A DNA stretch of 28,394 nt. Origin: CAYWGR01 sp964458015 (GTDB lineage: Bacteria > Planctomycetota > Planctomycetia > Pirellulales > Thermoguttaceae). Below the pieces are notes generated by a model that saw only the letters and a list, made by a program, of their open reading frames with translations, had not been told where the DNA came from and ran no database searches. Location of the stretch: the NCBI GenBank assembly GCA_964458015.1, contig CAYWGR010000061.1:1-28394 (forward strand), written 5' to 3'. Position 1 is the first letter of the stretch, and each line of letters begins with the position of its first letter. The position numbers and the translations under genes were made by a program. This document shows positions 15,051-22,177 of the stretch, piece by piece.

Positions 15051-17119
15051 TTTCCAGCGTTTTCTTCCAAGGCGTTTTTGAGCGTCAACGGGTTGAGGCC
15101 CTTGCCGCTGTTGTATAACTTTGCGACCTCTTTTTCTGAGAGTTCGCGATTCCAAATGCCGATCTCATCGAGAAGTCCGCCGAACCACTCTAGCTGTACA
15201 TTGGGTTCCAGGTGCGGATGCCGGCGGCCGATGGCAAAATTGTTCGAGTCCACATTCGGCCGATTTTCCACACCGCGCAATTCAATGCGATCACGGTCCA
15301 AATACAGATATTGCATGCGGCCGCGTCGATCATAGGTTGTAACAACATGATGCCACTTGCCCTGCATGGATGAAGTACCGACGAATCCCGCAATGTCGTT
15401 ATTCCACCAGAAATTTCGCACCATGCACTGCTCGGACGAGTTGCCGAAGAGGATCAATGCGTTCGCTCGGTCTACGGTTGCTTCACCCCAGCCGACAATA
15501 TCGAACGTTTTGTTCGCGGGAACCGCATCGACACGACACCACGCCGAAATCGAATAGGACGCTTCGCCCGTAGGCACTCCTTTAGGCACCCCGCGACCGT
15601 CGGCAAACAGCAGAGTATCGTTTTTCGCATCTTGACTTAGGCACAGAGCTCCGCCGATCAGGCCGACAGCTTCATGCGACACCGTGCCAGTCGGAGTCAA
15701 ATCGCCCCCGCCGGTCAGGTTTTTTCCAAGATGAGCCGCATCGTCAAACGACCAGTAGGCTACTAATCCTTGTTGCAGTCCCGATGGGGCTCGCGGAGCG
15801 AGAGGCATCTTCCGCACAAAGGACGTTTTCAGATCGTGTGCTGAAAATGACTTGGCGTTGCCTGCCGGCTCAACACGCATCGCTTCGCCCGCAATGAGTG
15901 GATGTGCCGAGGCTTTCGAGGCATTTTCACCGTTAGTCTGGGCGACTTCGACTTTGCCGTCAAAAACACAAATCTCCGCCGCATGGTTGGCCAAAACATT
16001 CACGCCAAACTCCGTACCCAGGTCCGTCACGACGGCCGTCGGTGTTCGTACTGCAAACACAGGGACAGGGGAAGACGAGGGATTTAGGATTTGGGATTTC
16101 GGGATTTCGGGATTTCGGGATTGGAGATTAGTGTCCGGTCCCCTCTCCCTTTGGGAGAGGGCTAGGGTAAGGGCGGGGACAGGAGATTTATGATTTATGA
16201 TTTCTGATTTATGATTTGCCACCGCTGCCCCCTGACCTCTGACCTCTGCCCCCTCTTTACTAGCCACTAGCCACTGGCCACTGGCCACTCCTCTCCCCCT
16301 CTCCCCTCTCCCCTCTCCTCTCTTCTCTAATCTCGCCGTCAGCTTGCCGATCGACAAAAACCCCCCGCGCCGGGAGTCGACCTCGTAGGTGACCGGACCT
16401 TGAAGGATCACTTTCGCTCCGGTGTCATACGTAATTTCCATCAGTCCGGAAGCAAGTGCATATCTGCGCCCCAGGGGAACGCCGTTGCCAAGCTCGGTCG
16501 ACGTATTGATATCCAACCATTTCGCATCGATCATGCCGGTCACGCGGCCGACGAACTCGATGTCCGAGGTAATGGTTCCCCGATCCCTGGAAACAGGCGT
16601 CGCCGGTCGCTGCCCGTCCGATGCTATTGGCGTGTGGTGGGTTACATATATCAACGATCCGGCCAACAGTCCCAAGCTGGTGATCACCGTGGCAATCAGC
16701 AAGGCAAACGGAATCTCCTGCGAGAAAAAGCCGATCGTGCCGTGATAGGCCATCGTGAGCAACGGAGGATGTCTTCCTGATTGCGGATCCGAAGAAATCA
16801 ACGACGGATCGACCAAGGGCGATGAAATCGGGCCAATAGATCCACGCACTTCGCCGCGTGCATCTGCGTTATCATCTGGGCCAAAAAGTTCCGGCTGATT
16901 CCAAATCGCTTCCACATCCTCGTCGGAAACCTGCGCGGCGACATACCGACGCTTCAATTCCACATGAAGATCGACATACTTCAAATACAACCGACATGCC
17001 GCGGGATCGCTGCATATCATTTGCTCAAGACGAGCGGCGCGATCGGAATCGATGTCGCCCTCCAATAGGGCGTTCAGCAATTCGGCAAGATCGGGAGAAA
17101 GCACATCTGCACGGTTCAT
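15047..17119 (-). CDS. FecR-domain membrane protein with C-terminal LamG domain
   Basis: The 690-residue protein begins with a cytoplasmic anti-sigma-like region (LLEGDIDSDRAARLEQMI...CRLYLKYVDLHVELKRRY). A membrane helix lies at about 137-159 (PFALLIATVITSLGLLAGSLIYVTH), then a FecR domain (EITYDTGAKVILQGPVTYEV...TPTAVVTDLGTEFGV...CVFDGKVEV). From about 460 a LamG/concanavalin-like domain follows (GLVAYWSFDDAAHLG...ISAWCRVDA...WHHVVTTYDRRG...FGGLLDEIGIWNRELSEKEV). Proteins of this design sit next to ECF sigma factors and pass an outside signal to them. The ATG overlaps the sigma gene's TGA as ATGA. Residues of about 266-352 are a low-complexity insertion encoded by DNA repeats. LamG binding of a glycan would make this a polysaccharide sensor, but that is inference. 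Confidence 0.9.
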   Translation of the reverse strand: MNRADVLSPDLAELLNALLEGDIDSDRAARLEQMICSDPAACRLYLKYVDLHVELKRRYVAAQVSDEDVEAIWNQPELFGPDDNADARGEVRGSIGPISSPLVDPSLISSDPQSGRHPPLLTMAYHGTIGFFSQEIPFALLIATVITSLGLLAGSLIYVTHHTPIASDGQRPATPVSRDRGTITSDIEFVGRVTGMIDAKWLDINTSTELGNGVPLGRRYALASGLMEITYDTGAKVILQGPVTYEVDSRRGGFLSIGKLTARLEKRGEGRGERGRGVASGQWLVASKEGAEVRGQGAAVANHKSEIINHKSPVPALTLALSQRERGPDTNLQSRNPEIPKSQILNPSSSPVPVFAVRTPTAVVTDLGTEFGVNVLANHAAEICVFDGKVEVAQTNGENASKASAHPLIAGEAMRVEPAGNAKSFSAHDLKTSFVRKMPLAPRAPSGLQQGLVAYWSFDDAAHLGKNLTGGGDLTPTGTVSHEAVGLIGGALCLSQDAKNDTLLFADGRGVPKGVPTGEASYSISAWCRVDAVPANKTFDIVGWGEATVDRANALILFGNSSEQCMVRNFWWNNDIAGFVGTSSMQGKWHHVVTTYDRRGRMQYLYLDRDRIELRGVENRPNVDSNNFAIGRRHPHLEPNVQLEWFGGLLDEIGIWNRELSEKEVAKLYNSGKGLNPLTLKNALEENAGK
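16064..16324. repeat. In-frame patchwork of simple and palindromic repeats inside the FecR domain
   Basis: About 260 bases inside the FecR gene are made of unrelated repeat units placed end to end. There are GGGATTTC tandem copies (about 16093-16120) and a palindromic CCCTCTCCCTTTGGGAGAGGG unit with a GGGTAAGGG tail (about 16140-16170). ATTTATG-type copies follow (about 16184-16219), then CTGACCT copies (about 16232-16248), CCACTAG/CCACTGG copies (about 16259-16288), and a CCCTCTC pyrimidine run (about 16290-16325). The translation stays open and separates two FecR strands that are adjacent in relatives. Confidence 0.85.
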
Positions 17120-17643
17120 GGCTGCCTCTTTCTTGCCGCGGCCTTTTGAACGCACTCGACCAGTTCTTTGCGAATGCGAGCAAGGGCTTTGTAGACCGAG
17201 TTTGCCGGGAATCCTAATTTCTTGGCAAGCTCCTTGATCGTGCAGTCGGTGGAATAGCGATGAATAATGATTCCGCGATCTCTTGACGAAAGTTTATTCA
17301 TGCATTCCGACAACGTCGGCAACCAATCGTCGCTGCTGCTTTCTTCCGATTCCCGGGCGGCCGTCACGACTTCCAAGAATTCCTCGCCGACAAACGGCAG
17401 GCGACGACTGCTCTTTTCGCGATATTTGAGAGCTTTATAGTGTCCGATTTTGCAGGCCCAACTTGCAAAATCAGTCCCCATCTGAAAATCCGCGAATTTC
17501 GTCCACATGACAACGCATGTGTCCTGGAACACGTCTTCCGTGGCATCCCAATCTCCCAACAGCGAGAAGATATAGCTGTGGATGCGCCGCTCATGCTGGG
17601 CAAAAAGCCTTGCAAACGCCTCACTTGGACTAATTTCTTCCAT
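17116..17643 (-). CDS. ECF-type RNA polymerase sigma factor (planctomycete family)
   Basis: The 175-residue protein has sigma region 2 at about residues 8-75 (ARLFAQHERRIHSYIFSLLGDWDATEDVFQDTCVVMWTKF). Region 4 lies at about 110-165 (LSECMNKLSSRDRGIIIHRY...TIKELAKKLGFPANSVYKALARIRKEL). It matches the short sigma-70-like factors of Rhodopirellula/Verrucomicrobium type that are followed by FecR proteins. It would direct RNA polymerase to a small regulon, probably including this cluster. The TGA overlaps the FecR gene ATG, so the pair is coupled. No strong ribosome site lies before the ATG at 17643. A separate anti-sigma gene is absent, which fits the FecR protein's N-terminus doing that job. 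Confidence 0.92.
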   Translation of the reverse strand: MEEISPSEAFARLFAQHERRIHSYIFSLLGDWDATEDVFQDTCVVMWTKFADFQMGTDFASWACKIGHYKALKYREKSSRRLPFVGEEFLEVVTAARESEESSSDDWLPTLSECMNKLSSRDRGIIIHRYSTDCTIKELAKKLGFPANSVYKALARIRKELVECVQKAAARKRQP

Positions 17644-18423
17644 GGCGGCAACCCAGCAAATGCTGTTTTCAGATCAACTAACCAGTTTTTTTGGGTGTGG
17701 CAATTTTTCTTGGCTGTTCCGTCATTCTGAGCAACGCGAAGAATCTCCGTGATTCCAATGAGATTCTTCGCTCCACTCAGAATGACTATTTGCCATGATT
17801 TTTTGTCAGACCCGGTTTTTTACTCAGACCTGTATCCTAATATGAAATCCCACCTCATTCCAAAATTGGTATCTAAATATTGAAATTCCTAAGCAACACC
17901 CCGCCGGGGATATACAACTAGATGCATCCACAAGGGGACTCATTTGTTCCCGAGACCAACCGTATCTCGACGTGCCTTGGCAACAGAACGCTCATTCTCC
18001 TTTTTCCACCATTTGCTCAATGAAGAAGGGCCGGGCACGGTAATTTTCTACGGTCAAATAGGCAACCTGTGAAGCGGGCGGGCTTGCCCGCCGTGTTTTG
18101 GAGCAAGTTATACGCCGTAGCCAAAACTACCCCTTTACGCATTCGTTCCCGCAACCGCCCCCACTCCATTCCAGCACCCGAAGGACCAAACACTATTGCA
18201 TCCCCCTGGATGCATGGATAGAATGTCCGCAACAAAAGGGGGGTGCCTTAATTCGGCGGGAAAACACGGGGGCAACTTCGCCACCGACACGTCGGCCGCC
18301 GGATATTTTGCTGAAAGACACCGCCGGTAGTGTGTGTGTCTACTTCAACCGCAACAGACAATATAAGCCAAGCGCCAATTCAAATTATTACGATGGTTGC
18401 ATTCCATGGAAAGGAACTATGCG
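17644..18423. other. 780-bp intergenic region with repeats, no convincing gene
   Basis: This divergent region between the sigma gene and the lipoprotein gene holds a 66-base palindromic repeat (17721-17786) and a GGCGGGC-TT-GCCCGCC hairpin (18077-18092). A 72-codon minus-strand frame (18017-18235) looks protein-like over MRKGVVLATAYNLLQ but has no recognisable family or ribosome site and overlaps the hairpin. Promoters for both flanking genes must lie here, but no pair of boxes stands out. Confidence 0.5.
17721..17786. repeat. Palindromic interspersed-type repeat (CATTCTGAG...GAAGAATCTC)
   Basis: The left arm, 17721-17747 (begins GTCATTCTGAG, ends GAAGAATCTC), is answered by the inverted right arm, 17760-17786 (GAGATTCTTCGCTCC to CAGAATGAC), around a 12-base loop. 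Only a few bases mismatch over 27. Elements of this wording recur between genes in several bacterial phyla. Here it lies 78 bases upstream of the sigma gene ATG. A second copy is not seen in this window. Confidence 0.75.
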
Positions 18424-19089
18424 ATGGTCCCGACAATGCTGGAACGAGTTTTAGCATGTGCCGTACTTTCGGTCTGGATGCTTGGAGTCTCCGGCTGCGT
18501 AAGCCGGTCCGAATATAACCTCAAGGTAGGCGAGGTGAAGGATCAGACGGATAAATTGTTGAAGGCCAAGGAAAAGGCACAACAACTCCAGAAGGATCTC
18601 GATGCCGCTCGCAGCGAGATTCGGCAAGCAGAACAGGCGAAGGAGACCGCCGATGCCGGCATTAAGACGCTGGAACAAGAAAAAACCGACTTGGCCAATC
18701 AAGTCAAGAAGCTCGAACAAGAAAACGCCGGCCTAACCAAGCAAGCTAAGAAGCTCGAACAAGAACATGCCGGGCTGAAGACCAAAACCACCGAAAATGC
18801 CGCACAGCTCAAGACGGCAGCCGAGACCGCCAAGGTCGAGCTTGAAAAAGCCAAACAAGCGAAAAAGAATGATGAAGCCCGGCTTAAGACGCTCGATCAG
18901 GAAAAGACTGCGTTGGCCGAGAAGGTCAAGAAGCTGGAACAAGAAAATACCGACCTAAAAACAAAAGTCGAGGAAAAAATGGCACAGCTTCGGAAGGATC
19001 TGGATGCCGCAAAAGCCGAGGTCGAGCGGGCGAAACAGGCGAAGAAGAATGCGGAATCAGATGTCGCGAAAAAACCTTCCAATCCTTAA
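18424..19089 (+). CDS. Coiled-coil lipoprotein
   Basis: The 221-residue protein has a signal peptide with a lipobox, VWMLGVSGCVSRSEYN (Cys25), so the N-terminus is lipid-anchored. The rest is a nearly uninterrupted charged coiled coil rich in K, E, Q and A. It is built from internal copies: LQKDLDAARSEIRQAEQAK recurs as LRKDLDAAKAEVERAKQAK, and KTLEQEKTDLANQVKKLEQEN recurs as KTLDQEKTALAEKVKKLEQEN, with a shorter KKLEQEHAGLK between. The ATG at 18424 was chosen because AAAGGA lies eight bases upstream and it starts the signal peptide. The gene is followed closely (17 bases) by a methyltransferase. The architecture suggests a periplasmic spacer or tether; no family name is justified. Confidence 0.85.
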   Translation: MVPTMLERVLACAVLSVWMLGVSGCVSRSEYNLKVGEVKDQTDKLLKAKEKAQQLQKDLDAARSEIRQAEQAKETADAGIKTLEQEKTDLANQVKKLEQENAGLTKQAKKLEQEHAGLKTKTTENAAQLKTAAETAKVELEKAKQAKKNDEARLKTLDQEKTALAEKVKKLEQENTDLKTKVEEKMAQLRKDLDAAKAEVERAKQAKKNAESDVAKKPSNP

Positions 19090-19106
19090 GCAGGAAGGAC
19101 AGAAGC

Positions 19107-19679
19107 ATGATCGCTTATGTGTGTCCTTGGTGGGCGGTCCCCTTTACGATTGATCCCCCGTTCCGTCGTTTTTTACACGATCCGCGGAAAATCGTCGGGC
19201 CTTATGTCAAGCCAGGCATGACGGTCATGGACGTCGGCTGCGGCGTGGGGTGGTTTTCGATTCCCATGGCCCGCATGGTCGGCGACCAGGGGAAAGTCGT
19301 GGCCGTCGATCTTCAACAGCAAATGCTCGACATGCTTCGGCGGCGCGCGGAAAAAGCCGGGGTGGTTTCACGCATTGAATTTCATAAGTGCGAACAGAAT
19401 CGGATTGCGTTTCAAGCAGAAGTCGACTTTGCCCTGATTTTTGCCGTTCTTCATGAAGTGCCCGACCAACGCCGCTTGTTGGGCGAAATTTTCCACTGCC
19501 TGAAGCAAGGCGGCAAGCTCCTATTGGCCGAGCCGCCGATCCATGTTTCCCGAAAAAAATTCGCCGACGAAGTGGCCACGGCCAAGGAAGTCGGTTTCCA
19601 AATGGTCGATCAGCCGCAAATGCGATGGACCCATGCCGCTGTGTTTGCAAAGGACCATGCAGGAAGCGCGTCCGAGTGA
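19107..19679 (+). CDS. Class I SAM-dependent methyltransferase (small)
   Basis: The 190-residue protein has a clean class I methyltransferase core: motif I MTVMDVGCGVGWFS (about residues 38-51), the acidic end of strand 2 in KVVAVDLQQQML, motif IV in EVDFALIFAVLHEV, and motif V LKQGGKLLLAEPP. It resembles the UbiE/ArsM-like Methyltransf_11/25 group. The N-terminus contains an unusual CPWWAVPFTIDPP before the core. AAGGA seven bases before the ATG supports the start. It probably shares a transcript with the lipoprotein gene 17 bases upstream. The acceptor is unknown. Confidence 0.87.
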   Translation: MIAYVCPWWAVPFTIDPPFRRFLHDPRKIVGPYVKPGMTVMDVGCGVGWFSIPMARMVGDQGKVVAVDLQQQMLDMLRRRAEKAGVVSRIEFHKCEQNRIAFQAEVDFALIFAVLHEVPDQRRLLGEIFHCLKQGGKLLLAEPPIHVSRKKFADEVATAKEVGFQMVDQPQMRWTHAAVFAKDHAGSASE

Positions 19680-19716
19680 TGACCGGACCGCAACCGGAGA
19701 ATAGCCGGAAATATCA

Positions 19717-20514
19717 TTACGGCGTGCGAAGGTCTTGCAACCAGGTAAGATCATCCACCGTCAAGGCGAACGAAAATCGGTAGCCATCGCCAACTTTTTC
19801 AGGCCGCAGGCTAAAGAGTTCCAGATAAGGATGGTCGAAGTATTGAAGCGATGCTTCGCCTTTCCAAATCGTCGAAATCTGCACATCGCGCGATTTTAGC
19901 TGCACCAGTTCATGAACTGCCGGACGGTCGTGCCGTCCTGCAACCAATTCCGGGAAATGACGCATGTTCACCGCCCGGGCAAAGTTGGGCGTCGGCAATT
20001 GCGTCGTTGTCTCGCGCAGCGTTACGGTTGCCTCGGCCAAGCGGCGGTCTTTGGCGGCCAAACTGGCGCCAAACTTGCCGCCGGGGCCGACCATCGGGCC
20101 GGCTTTCGAGGGCATGTCGAAAGATCGCGTGATCCAAGTGGAACCGATTTGCTTGGGCCAACCCTGCGTAAGCCCCCGCATCAAGGCAACGTCTTGATCG
20201 ACCCAAATGAGCGGACAATAGGCGCACGGATTGCCCTGGAAAGTGGCGGAGATCAACAAAAGTGTTTCGCGATATTGGCTTCGGATAGGATCCAGATATT
20301 CTTCGCCCGACTCGCTGGAATACTGCCAATCGCAAAAATAGACGGCGCATCGTGAAGAATGAAAATCAAGCCCCGGCGGCAGAAACGACGCGACGGCCTC
20401 CGCATTCGCTTCATATTCGACGGCCAAGCATGTGCCGACATAATGCCAAGGCGGCATGGGAGCCAAGCTGGATGTTCCTCGTGGAGTCAAAGGAAGCGTA
20501 TAACCTTTAAGCAT
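19717..20514 (-). CDS. Acetoacetate decarboxylase family protein
   Basis: The 265-residue protein opens with GYTLPLTPRGTSSLAPMPPWHYVGTCLAVEYEA and contains LTQGWPKQIGSTWITR, the region where acetoacetate decarboxylases carry the Schiff-base lysine within a PKK motif. Here the lysine is present but its partner is Gln, so the pKa-lowering second lysine is lost. Related ADC-like proteins catalyse aldol, dehydration or lactone chemistry rather than decarboxylation, so the exact reaction is open. A very good ribosome site (GGAGGT, seven bases before the ATG at 20514) fixes the start. It is convergent with the methyltransferase gene (37-base gap) and lies downstream of the pst operon on the same strand; 20515-20628 shows no terminator. 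Confidence 0.85.
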   Translation of the reverse strand: MLKGYTLPLTPRGTSSLAPMPPWHYVGTCLAVEYEANAEAVASFLPPGLDFHSSRCAVYFCDWQYSSESGEEYLDPIRSQYRETLLLISATFQGNPCAYCPLIWVDQDVALMRGLTQGWPKQIGSTWITRSFDMPSKAGPMVGPGGKFGASLAAKDRRLAEATVTLRETTTQLPTPNFARAVNMRHFPELVAGRHDRPAVHELVQLKSRDVQISTIWKGEASLQYFDHPYLELFSLRPEKVGDGYRFSFALTVDDLTWLQDLRTP

Positions 20515-20628
20515 ATCGATAACCTCCGCGCGTTGATTGCCCCGTCTTGAATGGAATTTGATGCGGTTGGAGCACTGCTTTTCAGCCGCTCATTCAAACG
20601 CCGACCAATGGTTTCCAATTTTTTTGGC

Positions 20629-21417
20629 TTACCCGTAGTGACCGCGAACGTACATTTCCGTGTCGGGATGCTTGGGCTTGAGGAACATGTCGAGCGTGTT
20701 GCAATGTTCGACGATGCGGCCCATGAGCATGAAGATGCATTCGTGGCTCGAACGCCGCGCCTGGGCCATGTTGTGCGTAACGATCACGATCGTATACTTC
20801 TCACGCAGTCCGTCGATCAAGTCCTCGATCCGCTCGATTCCCTCGGCGTCGAGCGCGGAACAAGGCTCGTCCATCAGGATCACCTGCGGCTTGAGCGGCA
20901 ACAACCGGGCAATGCAAAGTTTCTGCTGCTGTTCGAGCGTCAAATGCGTGGCGCGGCGACGCAGTTGATCTTTCACTTCGTCCCACAGTTCCACCTCGCG
21001 GAGCGATTCTTCGACCATTGCGTCGAGTTGCTTGCGGGCAAACTCGCGGCGAAACGTATGCGTGCGAACGCCGAACAACACGTTTTCGTAGATTGAAATC
21101 GGCAAAGGATTGGGCCGCTGAAAAACCATGCCGACCGATTTGCGCAACGTGCTCAACGAAACGTCGTCGTCATAGATGTTCTTGCCCAAAACGGTGACTT
21201 CGCCTTTGGTGGTAACATTGCCGTAGCGCTCATTGATGCGGTTGAAGCAGCGCAGCAGCGTCGTTTTTCCGCAGCCTGAAGGACCGATGAGCGCGGTGAT
21301 GATGCCCGGCTTGATGTTGACCTCAACATCCTTCAATGCTTGAAAATCACCATACCAGAGATTAAGCCCTCGGGCTTGGATGGTGTAGGCCGGCGATGGT
21401 GTGGGAGTTTCTTGCAT
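20629..21417 (-). CDS. pstB: Phosphate ABC transporter ATPase PstB-like, degenerate signature (PstB1)
   Basis: The 262-residue ATPase is close to PstB in length and order. Walker A is GPSGCGKTT (about 45-53), the Q-loop is GMVFQRPNP (Gln100), Walker B is VILMDEPCSALD (Glu184), and the switch histidine is IVTHNMAQARR (His215). PstB energises phosphate import together with PstA and PstC. The ABC signature, LSGGQQQR in PstB, reads LTLEQQQK (about 159-166), so the C-loop that should contact the partner's ATP is lost. The gene follows the second ATPase by three bases, with GGAT upstream of the ATG, and is the last gene of the pst run. Taken with the neighbour's opposite defects, this suggests a heterodimer (see findings). 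Confidence 0.92.
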   Translation of the reverse strand: MQETPTPSPAYTIQARGLNLWYGDFQALKDVEVNIKPGIITALIGPSGCGKTTLLRCFNRINERYGNVTTKGEVTVLGKNIYDDDVSLSTLRKSVGMVFQRPNPLPISIYENVLFGVRTHTFRREFARKQLDAMVEESLREVELWDEVKDQLRRRATHLTLEQQQKLCIARLLPLKPQVILMDEPCSALDAEGIERIEDLIDGLREKYTIVIVTHNMAQARRSSHECIFMLMGRIVEHCNTLDMFLKPKHPDTEMYVRGHYG

Positions 21418-21420
21418 GGA

Positions 21421-22173
21421 TTATCCGAAATCGCCCGTCACATAACGTTGTGTCAGTCGGTTCGTGGCTTTGGTGAAAATGGTTTCCGTTTCGCCGACTT
21501 CGATCAAATGCGAATCGCTGAAAAATGCGGTCCGATCGGCTAATCGGCGAGCCTGTTGCACCAGATTGGTCACCAAAACGATGGTCATTTCGTTTTTGAG
21601 TTCTCGTAAAATATCTTCGATCCGCATCGTGGTTACAGGGTCGATGGCGATCGAGAATTCGTCAAGGCAGAGAATCTCCGGCTGCAACGACAGCGCTCGA
21701 GCCAGAGTAAGCCGCTGCTGCTGTCCGCCGGAAAGCTTGGTGCCGAGCAGGTCGAGGCGGTCTTTCACTTCGTCCCAAAGCATGGCCTGGCGCAGACACT
21801 TCTCGACCAGGGCGTCGAGTTCTCGGCGGTCGTGCATTCCGGCGCGGCGAGGAGCATAGGCCACGTTTTCATAGACCGACAGAGGAAGCCCGACCGGCAG
21901 CGGAAACACCATGCCCACCTTGCGACGCAGGGCATAGACGTTGCGAATCTGAAAAACATCCTCACCGTCGATGGAAACCAATCCGCGGACCTTGGCATGA
22001 GGAACGAAATCAATGGTGCGGTTGATGCACTTCAAAAAAGTCGTCTTGCCCGAGTTGGCCGGCCCGATAATGGCGAAAATTTCCTTTTCGGGAATTTCGA
22101 GCGAAATATCGCGCAGCGCGATTTTCTCGCCGTAGCTCACCGTCACATTTTCAAACTGGATGTGGACGTCCAT
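21421..22173 (-). CDS. pstB: Phosphate ABC transporter ATPase PstB-like, degenerate Q- and H-loops (PstB2)
   Basis: The 250-residue PstB relative has Walker A GPANSGKTT (37-45), the intact signature KLSGGQQQRL (146-155) and Walker B EILCLDEFSIAID with Glu172. The Q-loop glutamine is replaced by Pro (GMVFPLPVG, Pro91), the P of the DEP turn is Phe, and the switch histidine is Asn (VLVTNLVQQARR, Asn203). Its own ATP site is thus poorly equipped for hydrolysis, whereas its signature is fit to serve a partner. The ATG at 22173 lies four bases after the pstA stop, with TAGGAAG upstream; the frame is open further 5' but that part overlaps pstA. It shares the PstB-typical C-terminus RYVTGDFG. Confidence 0.92.
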   Translation of the reverse strand: MDVHIQFENVTVSYGEKIALRDISLEIPEKEIFAIIGPANSGKTTFLKCINRTIDFVPHAKVRGLVSIDGEDVFQIRNVYALRRKVGMVFPLPVGLPLSVYENVAYAPRRAGMHDRRELDALVEKCLRQAMLWDEVKDRLDLLGTKLSGGQQQRLTLARALSLQPEILCLDEFSIAIDPVTTMRIEDILRELKNEMTIVLVTNLVQQARRLADRTAFFSDSHLIEVGETETIFTKATNRLTQRYVTGDFG

Positions 22174-22177
22174 CTTC

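Noticed and set aside
14565..15335. Plus-strand ORF of 256 codons over the SGNH and LamG genes
   Set aside because: It is antisense to two genes with signal peptide, catalytic motifs and an ATGA overlap; no motif of its own.
16064..16324. Possible CRISPR array from the regular short repeats
   Set aside because: The units are adjoining tandem or palindromic repeats of different types without unique spacers of constant length, and no cas genes are nearby.
18077..18092. GGCGGGC-TT-GCCCGCC as an intrinsic terminator
   Set aside because: The loop of two bases is too tight for a normal terminator, there is no proper T-run directly after it, and no gene ends just upstream on either strand.
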